Shown in pieces: positions 16,894 to 24,644 of a stretch of DNA of 64,000 nt (position 1 is the first letter of the stretch; every line of letters starts with the position of its first letter). A program made the translations under genes and the position numbers. The notes under the pieces are model-generated. The model was given only the letters and a program-made list of their open reading frames with translations. It was not told the origin of the DNA and searched no databases. Origin of the DNA: Phaeobacter inhibens DSM 16374 (lineage in GTDB: Bacteria; Pseudomonadota; Alphaproteobacteria; Rhodobacterales; Rhodobacteraceae); the NCBI RefSeq assembly GCF_000473105.1, contig NZ_KI421498.1:1736001-1800000 (forward strand), given 5' to 3'.

Positions 16894-17667
16894 TTACTCC
16901 ACGCCGCTGGTGCGGATCTTCAGCTGTCCGCCACAGTGCTTACAATGCACCGCATCCACATCGTGGCGGGTCAGCCCGCATTGGCTGCAGGTATAGCGCA
17001 CACGCTGCGGATTAAAGATCGCCTGCGCCAGCCGCACAAACAGGGTCACCCCCACCACCATGACAAACACCGAGAAGGTTTTGCCAGCAGGGGTCGCCAT
17101 GGTGATGTCGCCAAAGCCGGTGGTGGTCAGCGTCGCGACCGTAAAATAGAGCGCATCGATATACGGATAGTCGCTGCCCGTGGTATCCATGAAGAAAACC
17201 AATGCCGTCATCGACGTCGCAAAGACAAAGATGAACAGGTTGATCCCGGCAATGATCGCATCTTCATGACGACGAAAAAACCGGCTGTCACGCCGCAGAT
17301 CCTGCAGCAAATGGTAGGAGTGGATCAATCTTAGGCCCCGCAAGATGCGTAGGAACGCCAATCCTCCGGGCAGAATGGTCTCCAGCAACAGCGACACCAG
17401 AACGATGATGTCAGCGAGCGTGTAGATGCGCCAGAACAGCTTGCGGCGGTTGCTGCTGATCCAGAGCCGTGCCACCAGATCCAATGCGATGACCAGCCCC
17501 GCCAGCCAGCTCAGCCCAATCAGCCAAGGCCCGTGGGGGATATGAGCAGTGGACATGAAAAACAGGATGGTGATGACATCAAAGCCGATCAGCCCATAGC
17601 GAAACCGGACCGATGCGCTATCGGTACCACGATAGAGATCGGTCAGGCGAGTTTTTAGATCCGTCAT
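16894..17667 (-). CDS. Voltage-gated-type potassium channel with C-terminal zinc ribbon
   Basis: 257 residues, six membrane helices. The fourth, FLRILRGLRLIHSYHL, has arginines at every third position (R107, R110, R113) as in a voltage sensor. The pore loop TLTTTGFGDI (181-187 TTTGFGD) is a potassium selectivity filter of the GFG type. After the last helix the cytosolic tail carries C227-x2-C230 and C242-x2-C245, a small zinc ribbon, ending at residue 257. Such a tail is unusual for six-helix bacterial channels and may assemble or gate the tetramer. It converges on cobS, with 13 bp between the stops. Confidence 0.88.
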   Translation of the reverse strand: MTDLKTRLTDLYRGTDSASVRFRYGLIGFDVITILFFMSTAHIPHGPWLIGLSWLAGLVIALDLVARLWISSNRRKLFWRIYTLADIIVLVSLLLETILPGGLAFLRILRGLRLIHSYHLLQDLRRDSRFFRRHEDAIIAGINLFIFVFATSMTALVFFMDTTGSDYPYIDALYFTVATLTTTGFGDITMATPAGKTFSVFVMVVGVTLFVRLAQAIFNPQRVRYTCSQCGLTRHDVDAVHCKHCGGQLKIRTSGVE

Positions 17668-17757
17668 GGATGTTCTCTGCTCGTTTTTTAGCCATGGTCG
17701 GGCGCGTCACCCAGTCAGATATACGCAGTGACATCGGGAGGGGCTAAATCATAGCCC

Positions 17758-17807
17758 AAAAATCAAAAAGGCCACGCCTTGAAGCGCAGCCTTTGTTTTT
17801 GATTTTT
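17758..17807. terminator. Bidirectional terminator between carD and the potassium channel gene
   Basis: A long AT-rich inverted repeat: AAAAATC-AAAAAGGC on the left and GCCTTTG-TTTTTGATTTTT on the right, with a GC-rich centre. It lies 43 bases after the carD stop on the reverse strand, where the stem is followed by a T-rich run. Confidence 0.8.
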
Positions 17808-17849
17808 CGAATATAAGCTGGTTCGATCACCGCTGTTTCTGGGTAGAGA

Positions 17850-18362
17850 TCACGCCGCAGCGCGGGAGGTCAGCACCTCGTCAACCTGCTTCGCGGCAGA
17901 GATTTCATCGCCACCGGAAACCGCTGCCACCTCACGCGTCAGGCGCTCAAGCGCAGCCTCATAGAGCTGACGCTCCGAGTAGCTCTGCTCGCGCTGATCA
18001 TCGGTGCGGTGCAGGTCACGCACCACTTCGGCGATGGAAATCAGATCACCTGAGTTGATTTTCTGCTCATACTCTTGGGCACGGCGCGACCACATGGCGC
18101 GCTTTACTTTCGCCTTACCCTTGAGCGTGGTCATCGCCTTGGCGATCACATCGGGGGAGCTGAGCGACCGCATGCCAATTTCGGTTGCCTTGTTGGTCGG
18201 CACCCGCAGGGTCATCTTGTCCTTCTCGAAGGTGATCACAAACAGTTCCAGCGCGAAGCCGGCCACTTCCTGCTCCTCGATCGAAATGATCTGGCCAACG
18301 CCATGGGCGGGGTACACAACATAGTCGTCGGGGCGGAATTCAGGCTTCTTCGATTTAGTCAT
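17850..18362 (-). CDS. carD: CarD/CdnL-family RNA-polymerase-binding regulator
   Basis: 170 residues, start preceded by GAGGAAAG. The N-terminal part (residues 8-75) is the Tudor-like RNA-polymerase interaction domain: DYVVYPAHGVGQI, then RVPTNKATEIGMR. The rest is the helical DNA-contacting domain, including a basic-hydrophobic MWSRRAQEYEQKINSGDLI segment that CarD uses to stabilise open promoter complexes. It acts globally, especially on rRNA and stress genes. It has a long upstream region with its own promoter and lies next to fdxA, a gene order I recall as common in alphaproteobacteria. Its terminator is at 17758. Confidence 0.95.
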   Translation of the reverse strand: MTKSKKPEFRPDDYVVYPAHGVGQIISIEEQEVAGFALELFVITFEKDKMTLRVPTNKATEIGMRSLSSPDVIAKAMTTLKGKAKVKRAMWSRRAQEYEQKINSGDLISIAEVVRDLHRTDDQREQSYSERQLYEAALERLTREVAAVSGGDEISAAKQVDEVLTSRAAA

Positions 18363-18724
18363 ACAGGTCTTTCCTCGCTATGTGCCGATGTCAGGATCGG
18401 CTGGGCTGCCACAAGTCCAGGCGCGCGATGATCCGAAGACCCGCGCCGCAGACATGTCGCAGGAAAACCGCCAACAGACCCGTGCGACATTAGGCGCACA
18501 GCCAAGGCGGACATCCGTGATTGGTTATTTCCTGACTGAGTATATCACATTTTTTGCCTTACAAAAAGGCGAGGGTCCGTGAAACCTCACGGTGACGGGC
18601 TATCGGATCATAGAAAACACCGCGAAACGGACGGACCACCCCGCCTTCCTTGGCGGCAGCGCCAAGAACACCTGAGGTGAGTCGGCAGATCAAGTGCTCC
18701 GCAAGTCCCGGATAGAATCCTGGA
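18363..18724. other. Intergenic region with possible carD promoter
   Basis: About 360 bases between carD and fdxA with no recognisable gene. On the reverse strand a TATACT box at 18544-18539, preceded by an A-rich stretch and a T-rich -35 area, is the best promoter candidate for carD, leaving a leader of roughly 170 bases. A small CCGCC/GGCGG hairpin (18641-18656) lies downstream of fdxA but has no T-tract. Confidence 0.35.
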
Positions 18725-19063
18725 TCAGCCGCCTTCGCCCGGAGCCTCGGAGAAATATTTCTCCAACTTGCCCTCTTCGCCGTCACGCTCTTCAGCCTCG
18801 GGAAGCGGGTCTTTTTTGGAGACGATAACTGGCCACATTTCAGAATATTTGCGGTTGAACTCGACCCATTTGTCCATGTCCGGCTCCGTATCCGGGCGGA
18901 TCGCATCCGCCGGGCATTCCGGTTCGCAAACACCGCAATCGATACATTCATCCGGATGGATCACCAACGTGTTCTCACCCTCATAGAAGCAATCGACCGG
19001 ACAGACTTCGACGCAGTCGGTGTATTTGCAGGCGATGCAGTTATCCGTAACGACATAAGTCAT
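18725..19063 (-). CDS. fdxA: Seven-iron (3Fe-4S/4Fe-4S) ferredoxin
   Basis: 112 residues. Nine cysteines at 9, 12, 17, 21, 25, 40, 43, 46 and 50 match the pattern of Azotobacter ferredoxin I shifted by one residue; C9, C17 and C50 should hold the 3Fe-4S cluster and the others the 4Fe-4S cluster. The acidic tail to residue 112 is also family-typical. Cytoplasmic electron carrier, often involved in redox stress or as a donor to oxygenases. It lies 65 bp downstream of the S4-protein gene on the same strand, so partial co-transcription with the helicase and S4 genes is likely. Confidence 0.96.
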   Translation of the reverse strand: MTYVVTDNCIACKYTDCVEVCPVDCFYEGENTLVIHPDECIDCGVCEPECPADAIRPDTEPDMDKWVEFNRKYSEMWPVIVSKKDPLPEAEERDGEEGKLEKYFSEAPGEGG

Positions 19064-19127
19064 GGTTGGCCGAGTCCCGTAGCTGTTTGGCTTGTAGCTA
19101 AATCACCGAAGCGCCGGCTTCAAGATG

Positions 19128-19493
19128 TCAAAACACACCATCCCGGCGACTAAGATCAAGCGCCCTGCGCTCTTTCTTATCCGGGCGACCTTTTCCCTCG
19201 TAGCGCGGGTTGCGCGGCACGGGGTCCTGTTTTTCGGTCAAATCAAAGTACAGCGCCTGTGCCTCTGGGGCCGGCCCGCGCCGTGTTCCGAGGGCTTCGA
19301 TCCGCACGGTTCGGATGATGCGGCCCTGCGGGAAGGTCAGAACGTCCCCGGAAGAGACGTTCTGAGCCGGTTTTGCAATTTTATTGCCATTGAGACTAAG
19401 ATGACCACCACTGACCATTTTGGCGGACAGGCTGCGGGTCTTGAAGAACCGCGCCTGCCACAGCCATTTGTCAATTCTGATCTTCTCGCTCAC
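19128..19493 (-). CDS. S4-domain RNA-binding protein (HslR/Hsp15-like)
   Basis: 121 residues if started at the GTG at 19493, which has GAGG six bases upstream; the ATG two codons earlier (19499) would lie directly on that ribosome site and is less likely. Residues 2-65 form an S4 RNA-binding domain: IRIDKWLWQARFFKTRSLS, then VSGGHLSLNGNKIAKPAQNV and SSGDVLTF. The basic C-terminal tail (KGRPDKKERRALD) resembles E. coli Hsp15, which binds free 50S subunits carrying nascent chains. It follows the SUV3-like helicase gene by about 30 bp in the same direction, suggesting a joint role in RNA handling. Confidence 0.88.
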   Translation of the reverse strand: MSEKIRIDKWLWQARFFKTRSLSAKMVSGGHLSLNGNKIAKPAQNVSSGDVLTFPQGRIIRTVRIEALGTRRGPAPEAQALYFDLTEKQDPVPRNPRYEGKGRPDKKERRALDLSRRDGVF

Positions 19494-19524
19494 CAGCATC
19501 CTCTTCAGTTTCAGCGACCGACGA

Positions 19525-22500
19525 TCAATCGGATTGCTTCAACCCCATCAGTGCTGCGGCAAAGGGGTTGTCGGGATCGATCTGCTTTTCCTTTTTCGGC
19601 GGGCGTGCCGAATAGGTCTTGCTGCCTTGATCCTGACGGCCACCCTTTTTGCCGGGCTTGCCATCGCGACCGCCAGGCTTACCGCCGCGCGGTTTGCCTT
19701 TGCCACGCGGGGCGTCGCCGCCGCGTTTGGCGCCACTGCGTTCGCCGCCAGCATCCTGACCACGCCGGTTGCCATTGCGGTTGCCGCCAGTCTTGCGAGC
19801 GCGGCCCCAGGTGAAGGTGTAGAATACCTCTGTTTCCTGCTCCTCGACCTTCGCATCCGCCGCATCGCCGACAGGTGTCTCGATTTCTGCGGTTTCTGGG
19901 ATCGGATCCGCAGCAACCGGATCTGCCAGTTCTTCAGCCACGGGCGCGACGCCTGAGTCTTCGATCCCGGCGACCTCCGCTGGGACATCAGCGGGCGCGA
20001 CCGGGTCCGCAACAACAGCATCAGTGGTTGCAGCAGTGTCAGCCTCATCCGGCGCAGCGGCTGGTGTGTTCTCCACCTGCTGAGCCGCATCCATAACAGG
20101 AACGTCAGCCTCCGGAGTGCCGGTTTCAGTAACCACGGCGTCAACGGCCTTGGCTTTCACCCGCTCGCCCTTGTCAGCCTGATAGCCAAGCCCCTGCATC
20201 AGGTCGGCAAACTGCTCAAGCGTCATGCCGGTGATCGACAGCATGTCGGCCTTGGCTTCAAAACCGCCACGGCTGTCTTCGGCCCGCAACATATCTGCAA
20301 GACGTTCCAGCATATCGATACGGATCATGCGTTCGCCTGCGTTGCGATAGCCGCACATGGTATCATACCCCTGCGGTGCATCCTTGATGACCGGCACGGT
20401 CACCAGGCCAGCTGGCGGCGCATCCGGGAATTCCCCCAGACCTTCTGAAAGTGCCCAGAGCACCAGACGCAAACGGGTCGGTGCCGGCTTCAGCAGCAGC
20501 GGCATGAAGATGGTGAACTGGCCAAACCGAATGCCGTGCTTGCGCAACGCGCCACGGGCATCCTGATCCAGATCCTTCACCTCTTGTGCGACGGCTCCAC
20601 GCGGCAGCAGGCCCAGCCCCTCGACCATGCGGAAGGCAAAACCACGGGCAAGGCCAGTCAGTTCTTCGTCCCGTTGCAGGTTGAGCAGCGGCTCAAACAG
20701 CGCGTTGATCTTGCGGGAGATGAAATGCTGCAGGCGACGCTCGACCTTCTGCGCGACGTCAGCCCCCGCAGCATCATCGACAAAAACCTCAATACGTGGG
20801 TTCAGCGGATCTGCGCCGGCCACCAATTTGCCGACAGCATGTTCGCCCCACATCAGGCCGCCCTGATCGGTAAAATCAATTTCAGTATCCGGCGCGTTGT
20901 AGAAACGGTCAGCCCGGAGATGGAAATGCGGTGCGAGTGCTTGCAGGGAGGCGGATTTCAGCGCCTTTGCCTCGGCGCCCTGAGCGCTCTTGTCCGGCGA
21001 GAACCGGAACCCTTCAAGACGACCAACGAATTCACCTTCGACGGTCACTTCACCCTTGTCATTCACTTCGGCCAAAAGGGCCTCCTTCTGTTTGAGCCGG
21101 CGCAAAAGCACGGATGTGCGCCGGTCCACAAATCGCTGAGTCAGACGTTCGTGCAAGGCGTCCGACAATCTGTCTTCTACAGCGCGCGTCTCTCCGCGCC
21201 AATGACTTTCATCACGTACCCAGCCGTTCCGTTGTGCAACGTAGGTCCAGGTCCGGATAAAGGCCAAACGTTTCGACAATGCGTCAATGTCGCCATCAAC
21301 CCTATCGATCCTTTTTATCTGCCGCGCCAGCCAATCGTCCGGCACAACCCCGGATCCGTGCAGATACTGGAACAAAACGCCCAAAAGGCCAGAATGTTCC
21401 GACTGAGAAATGCCGCGAAAATCGGGAATCCGGCAAACATCCCAAAGCAGTCGCACAGAGGAGGCATTGGTCGTCCGCGCCAGAATTTCATCCTGCTGGG
21501 AAAGCGATTTCAATGCGATAAGATCATCCGCTTCGCGTGCGCGAACCAAATTCTGATCCTCCGGCGCTGATTCGAGAGAGCGGATCAGCGCCTCCACAGT
21601 GCCAAATTGAAGCTTGGACGAGCGCCAGTTCAGCTTTTTCAGCGGCGTGAACCGATGCTCCATAATGGCCTGCGCCACGCCATCCTCCAGCGGCGGCGCA
21701 TCGCCGGTTACCCCGAAACTGCCGTGGCTCATGCCGCGCCCTGCCCGTCCCGCAATCTGCGCCAGTTCATTGGGCGCCAGCTGCCGCATCCGGCGCCCGT
21801 CGAATTTGGTCAGCGAGGAAAAGGCTACGTGATCAATATCGAGATTGAGCCCCATGCCAATAGCATCGGTCGCAACCAGATAGTCCACCTCTCCATTCTG
21901 GTAGAGCTCCACCTGAGCGTTCCGCGTTCGCGGACTGAGCGCCCCCATGACCACCGCCGCGCCCCCCTTTTGGCGGCGCAACAGCTCAGCGATTGCGTAG
22001 ACATTATCGATGGAAAATCCCACAATTGCTGTGCGCGCGGGCATTCGGCTGAGCTTCTTTGAACCTGAATAGACCAGATCAGAGAGCCGCTCGCGGCGCA
22101 GGAACTGGACACCGGGGACCAGTGCTGCTATCGGCCCGCGCATGGTATCCGCCCCCAGAAACAGCGTCTCCTGCGTGCCACGCGCCCGCAACAGCCGGTC
22201 GGTGAAAACATGGCCGCGTTCCGGGTCTGCGCAGAGCTGGATCTCATCCACCGCTAAAAAATCACAGCCCATGCCCTCAGGCATCGCCTCAACCGTGCAA
22301 ATCCAATACTGCGCGCGGGGCGGAACGATGCGTTCTTCCCCGGTGACCAGCGCCACCACGGATGGGCCACGGGCCGCCACGACCTTGTCATAAACCTCCC
22401 GCGCCAGAAGCCGCAGCGGAAATCCCATGACACCGGTGCGATGTCCCAGCATGCGTTCGATCGCATAATGCGTCTTGCCGGTATTGGTCGGTCCCAAAAC

Positions 22501-22542
22501 CGCCAGGACCCGGGCAGTCCCGGAACTCTGCATGCCTGTCAT
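19525..22542 (-). CDS. SUV3-like superfamily 2 RNA helicase with long charged tail
   Basis: 1005 residues. The core is that of the mitochondrial SUV3/bacterial homologues: motif I GPTNTGKTH at 17-25, a DEIQ motif II at 99-102, ATDAIGMGLNLDID in motif V, and QIAGRAGRG in motif VI. SUV3 unwinds RNA and DNA with ATP and works with RNA degradation enzymes. After the helicase core and a middle domain, residues about 790-905 are strongly acidic (Ala/Glu/Asp/Val/Pro), and about 915-985 are a Gly/Arg/Lys-rich segment, probably RNA-binding. The order helicase, S4 protein, ferredoxin on one strand suggests an operon. Start has GAGGG eight bases upstream; a second ATG lies three codons in. Confidence 0.92.
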   Translation of the reverse strand: MTGMQSSGTARVLAVLGPTNTGKTHYAIERMLGHRTGVMGFPLRLLAREVYDKVVAARGPSVVALVTGEERIVPPRAQYWICTVEAMPEGMGCDFLAVDEIQLCADPERGHVFTDRLLRARGTQETLFLGADTMRGPIAALVPGVQFLRRERLSDLVYSGSKKLSRMPARTAIVGFSIDNVYAIAELLRRQKGGAAVVMGALSPRTRNAQVELYQNGEVDYLVATDAIGMGLNLDIDHVAFSSLTKFDGRRMRQLAPNELAQIAGRAGRGMSHGSFGVTGDAPPLEDGVAQAIMEHRFTPLKKLNWRSSKLQFGTVEALIRSLESAPEDQNLVRAREADDLIALKSLSQQDEILARTTNASSVRLLWDVCRIPDFRGISQSEHSGLLGVLFQYLHGSGVVPDDWLARQIKRIDRVDGDIDALSKRLAFIRTWTYVAQRNGWVRDESHWRGETRAVEDRLSDALHERLTQRFVDRRTSVLLRRLKQKEALLAEVNDKGEVTVEGEFVGRLEGFRFSPDKSAQGAEAKALKSASLQALAPHFHLRADRFYNAPDTEIDFTDQGGLMWGEHAVGKLVAGADPLNPRIEVFVDDAAGADVAQKVERRLQHFISRKINALFEPLLNLQRDEELTGLARGFAFRMVEGLGLLPRGAVAQEVKDLDQDARGALRKHGIRFGQFTIFMPLLLKPAPTRLRLVLWALSEGLGEFPDAPPAGLVTVPVIKDAPQGYDTMCGYRNAGERMIRIDMLERLADMLRAEDSRGGFEAKADMLSITGMTLEQFADLMQGLGYQADKGERVKAKAVDAVVTETGTPEADVPVMDAAQQVENTPAAAPDEADTAATTDAVVADPVAPADVPAEVAGIEDSGVAPVAEELADPVAADPIPETAEIETPVGDAADAKVEEQETEVFYTFTWGRARKTGGNRNGNRRGQDAGGERSGAKRGGDAPRGKGKPRGGKPGGRDGKPGKKGGRQDQGSKTYSARPPKKEKQIDPDNPFAAALMGLKQSD

Positions 22543-22583
22543 GATATCGCCCTCAACGCCCGAACCGCGTTCACTTGCCCGTT

Positions 22584-23153
22584 TTACAGCTCTCTGCCTT
22601 CAACCGTGGTCTTCAGCCGGTCGAGCGCGTTGGTTATCGCCTCGTGATGCGGATGTATAGCCTGCGCCCTTTTATAGGCCTCATAGGCGTTCTGCGGATC
22701 ATTGAACTGTTCGAACATCGCCCCCAGCGCAAAGATCGCGTTGTAGTCATTGGGGTTCAACATCAGCGTTTGCTCCAGATCAGCCACCGCTGGCCCAAAA
22801 AGCCCCGCAGTAAAATAGGCCCGCGCACGTTCATACCAGCCAGTAGCAAATCCGGGCGCATGATCCGTCAGCGCTGTCAGGTGCTCGATAGCAATGCGGG
22901 TGTCGCCCCGGTCGAGCGCGTCTTTGCCACGTTTCAGCAAAAGGTCCATCGCCGGAGACCCACTGCTCCCCCAGAGGGCCTGTAAAGACCTGTCCAGGCT
23001 GATCGCCTCGTCCGGATCAGCTTTGGCCAAGGCCGCAAGCAATCCGGCCTCATCCGCAGGGGACTCCGCCCGCGCCTGTAAAGGCACGGAAAACAGGACT
23101 GTCAAAGACGTTGCCGCCACGATAGCTTTGAGATTGGAGAATTTTGCAACCAT
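22584..23153 (-). CDS. Exported TPR-repeat protein
   Basis: 189 residues. Residues 1-29 are a signal peptide (hydrophobic core TSLTVLFSVPL, cleavage after ARA). At least three tetratricopeptide repeats follow, with typical TGWYERARAYFTAGLFGPAV and NDYNAIFALGAMFEQFNDPQ units, ending in a charged tail. TPR repeats mediate protein contacts; the partner is unknown. It lies 42 bp upstream of the helicase gene in the same direction and is divergent from the SCP2 gene. No convincing ribosome site precedes the ATG. Confidence 0.85.
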   Translation of the reverse strand: MVAKFSNLKAIVAATSLTVLFSVPLQARAESPADEAGLLAALAKADPDEAISLDRSLQALWGSSGSPAMDLLLKRGKDALDRGDTRIAIEHLTALTDHAPGFATGWYERARAYFTAGLFGPAVADLEQTLMLNPNDYNAIFALGAMFEQFNDPQNAYEAYKRAQAIHPHHEAITNALDRLKTTVEGREL

Positions 23154-23251
23154 GATGGGTTAAGTGTAACCGCGCAGCCCGCGTTTTCCAGAGCCGGGGA
23201 GCCTTCCCTCACATAAATTTGCGAGCTGCGGATCAAATATGAGGACTAAAC

Positions 23252-23539
23252 ATGAGCGAAACGCTGACCCAAGCAGCAGAAACGCTGAACGAAAAAATGG
23301 ACGGCGGCTTTGATGGCTCCGCCAAATTCGACATCACCGGGATGGGCACGATCATGCTCGACCAGAATGGTGCGCGCGTCGCAGACGAAGAAGCAGAAGT
23401 CACCATGACCGCCGATGCCGAGACGTTCCAGTCGATCATCGAAGGGGATTTGAACCCCACCACAGCTTTCATGAGCGGCAAGCTGACCATCGATGGTGAC
23501 ATGGGCACCGCGATGAAGCTGGCATCGGCAATGGCCTGA
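23252..23539 (+). CDS. SCP2 sterol-binding-domain protein
   Basis: 95 residues, start preceded by GAGGA. The sequence matches the C-terminal half of the SCP-2 fold: a FDGSAKFDITGMGTIML strand region, VTMTADAETFQSIIEGDLNP, and a TAFMSGKLTIDGDMGTAMKL tail that forms the lipid-binding pocket. Stand-alone bacterial SCP2 proteins bind fatty acids or acyl-CoAs. Its stop overlaps the start of a lysophospholipase-like gene (TGATG), so the two are translationally coupled, which fits a lipid-related role. Confidence 0.92.
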   Translation: MSETLTQAAETLNEKMDGGFDGSAKFDITGMGTIMLDQNGARVADEEAEVTMTADAETFQSIIEGDLNPTTAFMSGKLTIDGDMGTAMKLASAMA

Positions 23540-24501
23540 TGGACGCGCACCTGATGGATCTGACCCCCGCCCCATTCTTTGCCGATATCGCGCGAGGACC
23601 CGACGGCGGGCAGGCTCATTGGGTGACCACCAGCGATGGCCTGCGCATCCGCGTGGGCCATTGGCACCCGGATGGTGCCAAAAAAGGCACGTTGCTACTG
23701 TTTCCGGGACGCACCGAATATATTGAGAAATACGGCGCGGCCGCCCAGGACCTGGCCAATCGCGGCTATGCCACACTGGCGGTTGACTGGCGCGGTCAGG
23801 GGCTTGCTGACCGGCTGCTGCCCGAGCGCCTTCTGGGCCATGTTGTTGCGTTTAGAGATTTTCAGAAAGATGTCGACGCGGCTGTAGATCTGGCCGAGCG
23901 GCTGGCGTTGCCAAAACCCTGGTTTGTACTTGGGCACTCCATGGGCGGGGCTATAGGGCTTCGCGCCGTGATGGAGGGGCTGCCAGTTAAGGCCTGCGTG
24001 TTTTCCGCCCCGATGTGGGGCATTCAGATCCCCCCGGCCCTGCGCCCTGTGGCGCGGCTGCTCAGCGCAATGGGCGACCGGTTCGGCATCGGCGCGATGC
24101 GGACCCCGACAACCACGCTTGCGCCCTATGTGCAGGCCAGCCCGTTTGAAGGCAATTCGCTCACCAATGATGCAGAGATGTATCGTCTCATGCAGGACCA
24201 GCTTGCTGCACAGCCGGATCTGTCGCTCGGCGGGCCAACGGTGCGATGGTTGGGTGAGAGTTTGCGTGAATGCGCTGATCTCGCCCAATTGCCCTCGCCC
24301 GCGCTGCCCTGCATCACCTTCCTCGGGACACAGGAGCAGATCGTCAACACCGCAGCCATCCACGATCGCATGGCCCGCTGGCCCGGTGGGGAACTGGATC
24401 TGGTCGAGGGCGCGCAGCACGAGGTGATGATGGAAGGGGCTGAAACACGCCGCACCATTTTTGACAAGATGACGCGGCTGTTTGACCAATACGCCGACTA
24501 G
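23539..24501 (+). CDS. Alpha/beta hydrolase, lysophospholipase (PldB/monoacylglycerol lipase) family
   Basis: 320 residues, no signal peptide. The nucleophile elbow is GHSMGG with S134; the oxyanion strand is LLLFPGRTEYIEKYG, typical of PldB-like lipases, and the catalytic histidine is likely that of EGAQHEVMME near the C-terminus. These enzymes hydrolyse lysophospholipids or monoglycerides. It overlaps the SCP2 gene by one base, an arrangement that suggests lipid binding and hydrolysis are linked. The second ATG four codons in is an alternative start. Confidence 0.9.
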   Translation: MDAHLMDLTPAPFFADIARGPDGGQAHWVTTSDGLRIRVGHWHPDGAKKGTLLLFPGRTEYIEKYGAAAQDLANRGYATLAVDWRGQGLADRLLPERLLGHVVAFRDFQKDVDAAVDLAERLALPKPWFVLGHSMGGAIGLRAVMEGLPVKACVFSAPMWGIQIPPALRPVARLLSAMGDRFGIGAMRTPTTTLAPYVQASPFEGNSLTNDAEMYRLMQDQLAAQPDLSLGGPTVRWLGESLRECADLAQLPSPALPCITFLGTQEQIVNTAAIHDRMARWPGGELDLVEGAQHEVMMEGAETRRTIFDKMTRLFDQYAD

Positions 24502-24644
24502 GCTGCCCCTTCGGATAAGGCAGGCTCAGAGCGCGCTGCCTGTTGCTGGGTATAAATCACTGCGACACGCAGGGCGGTTGCTTGTGATCCCCTGCCCTCA
24601 CGCTTAGATGTCGAAGCAGACATAAAACAGCCTGAGGTGCCCTG

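Noticed and set aside
18545-18570. Stem with GCCTT/AAGGC and poly-T beside it as terminator
   Set aside because: The T-run is on the wrong side of the stem on each strand, so it cannot act as a rho-independent terminator.
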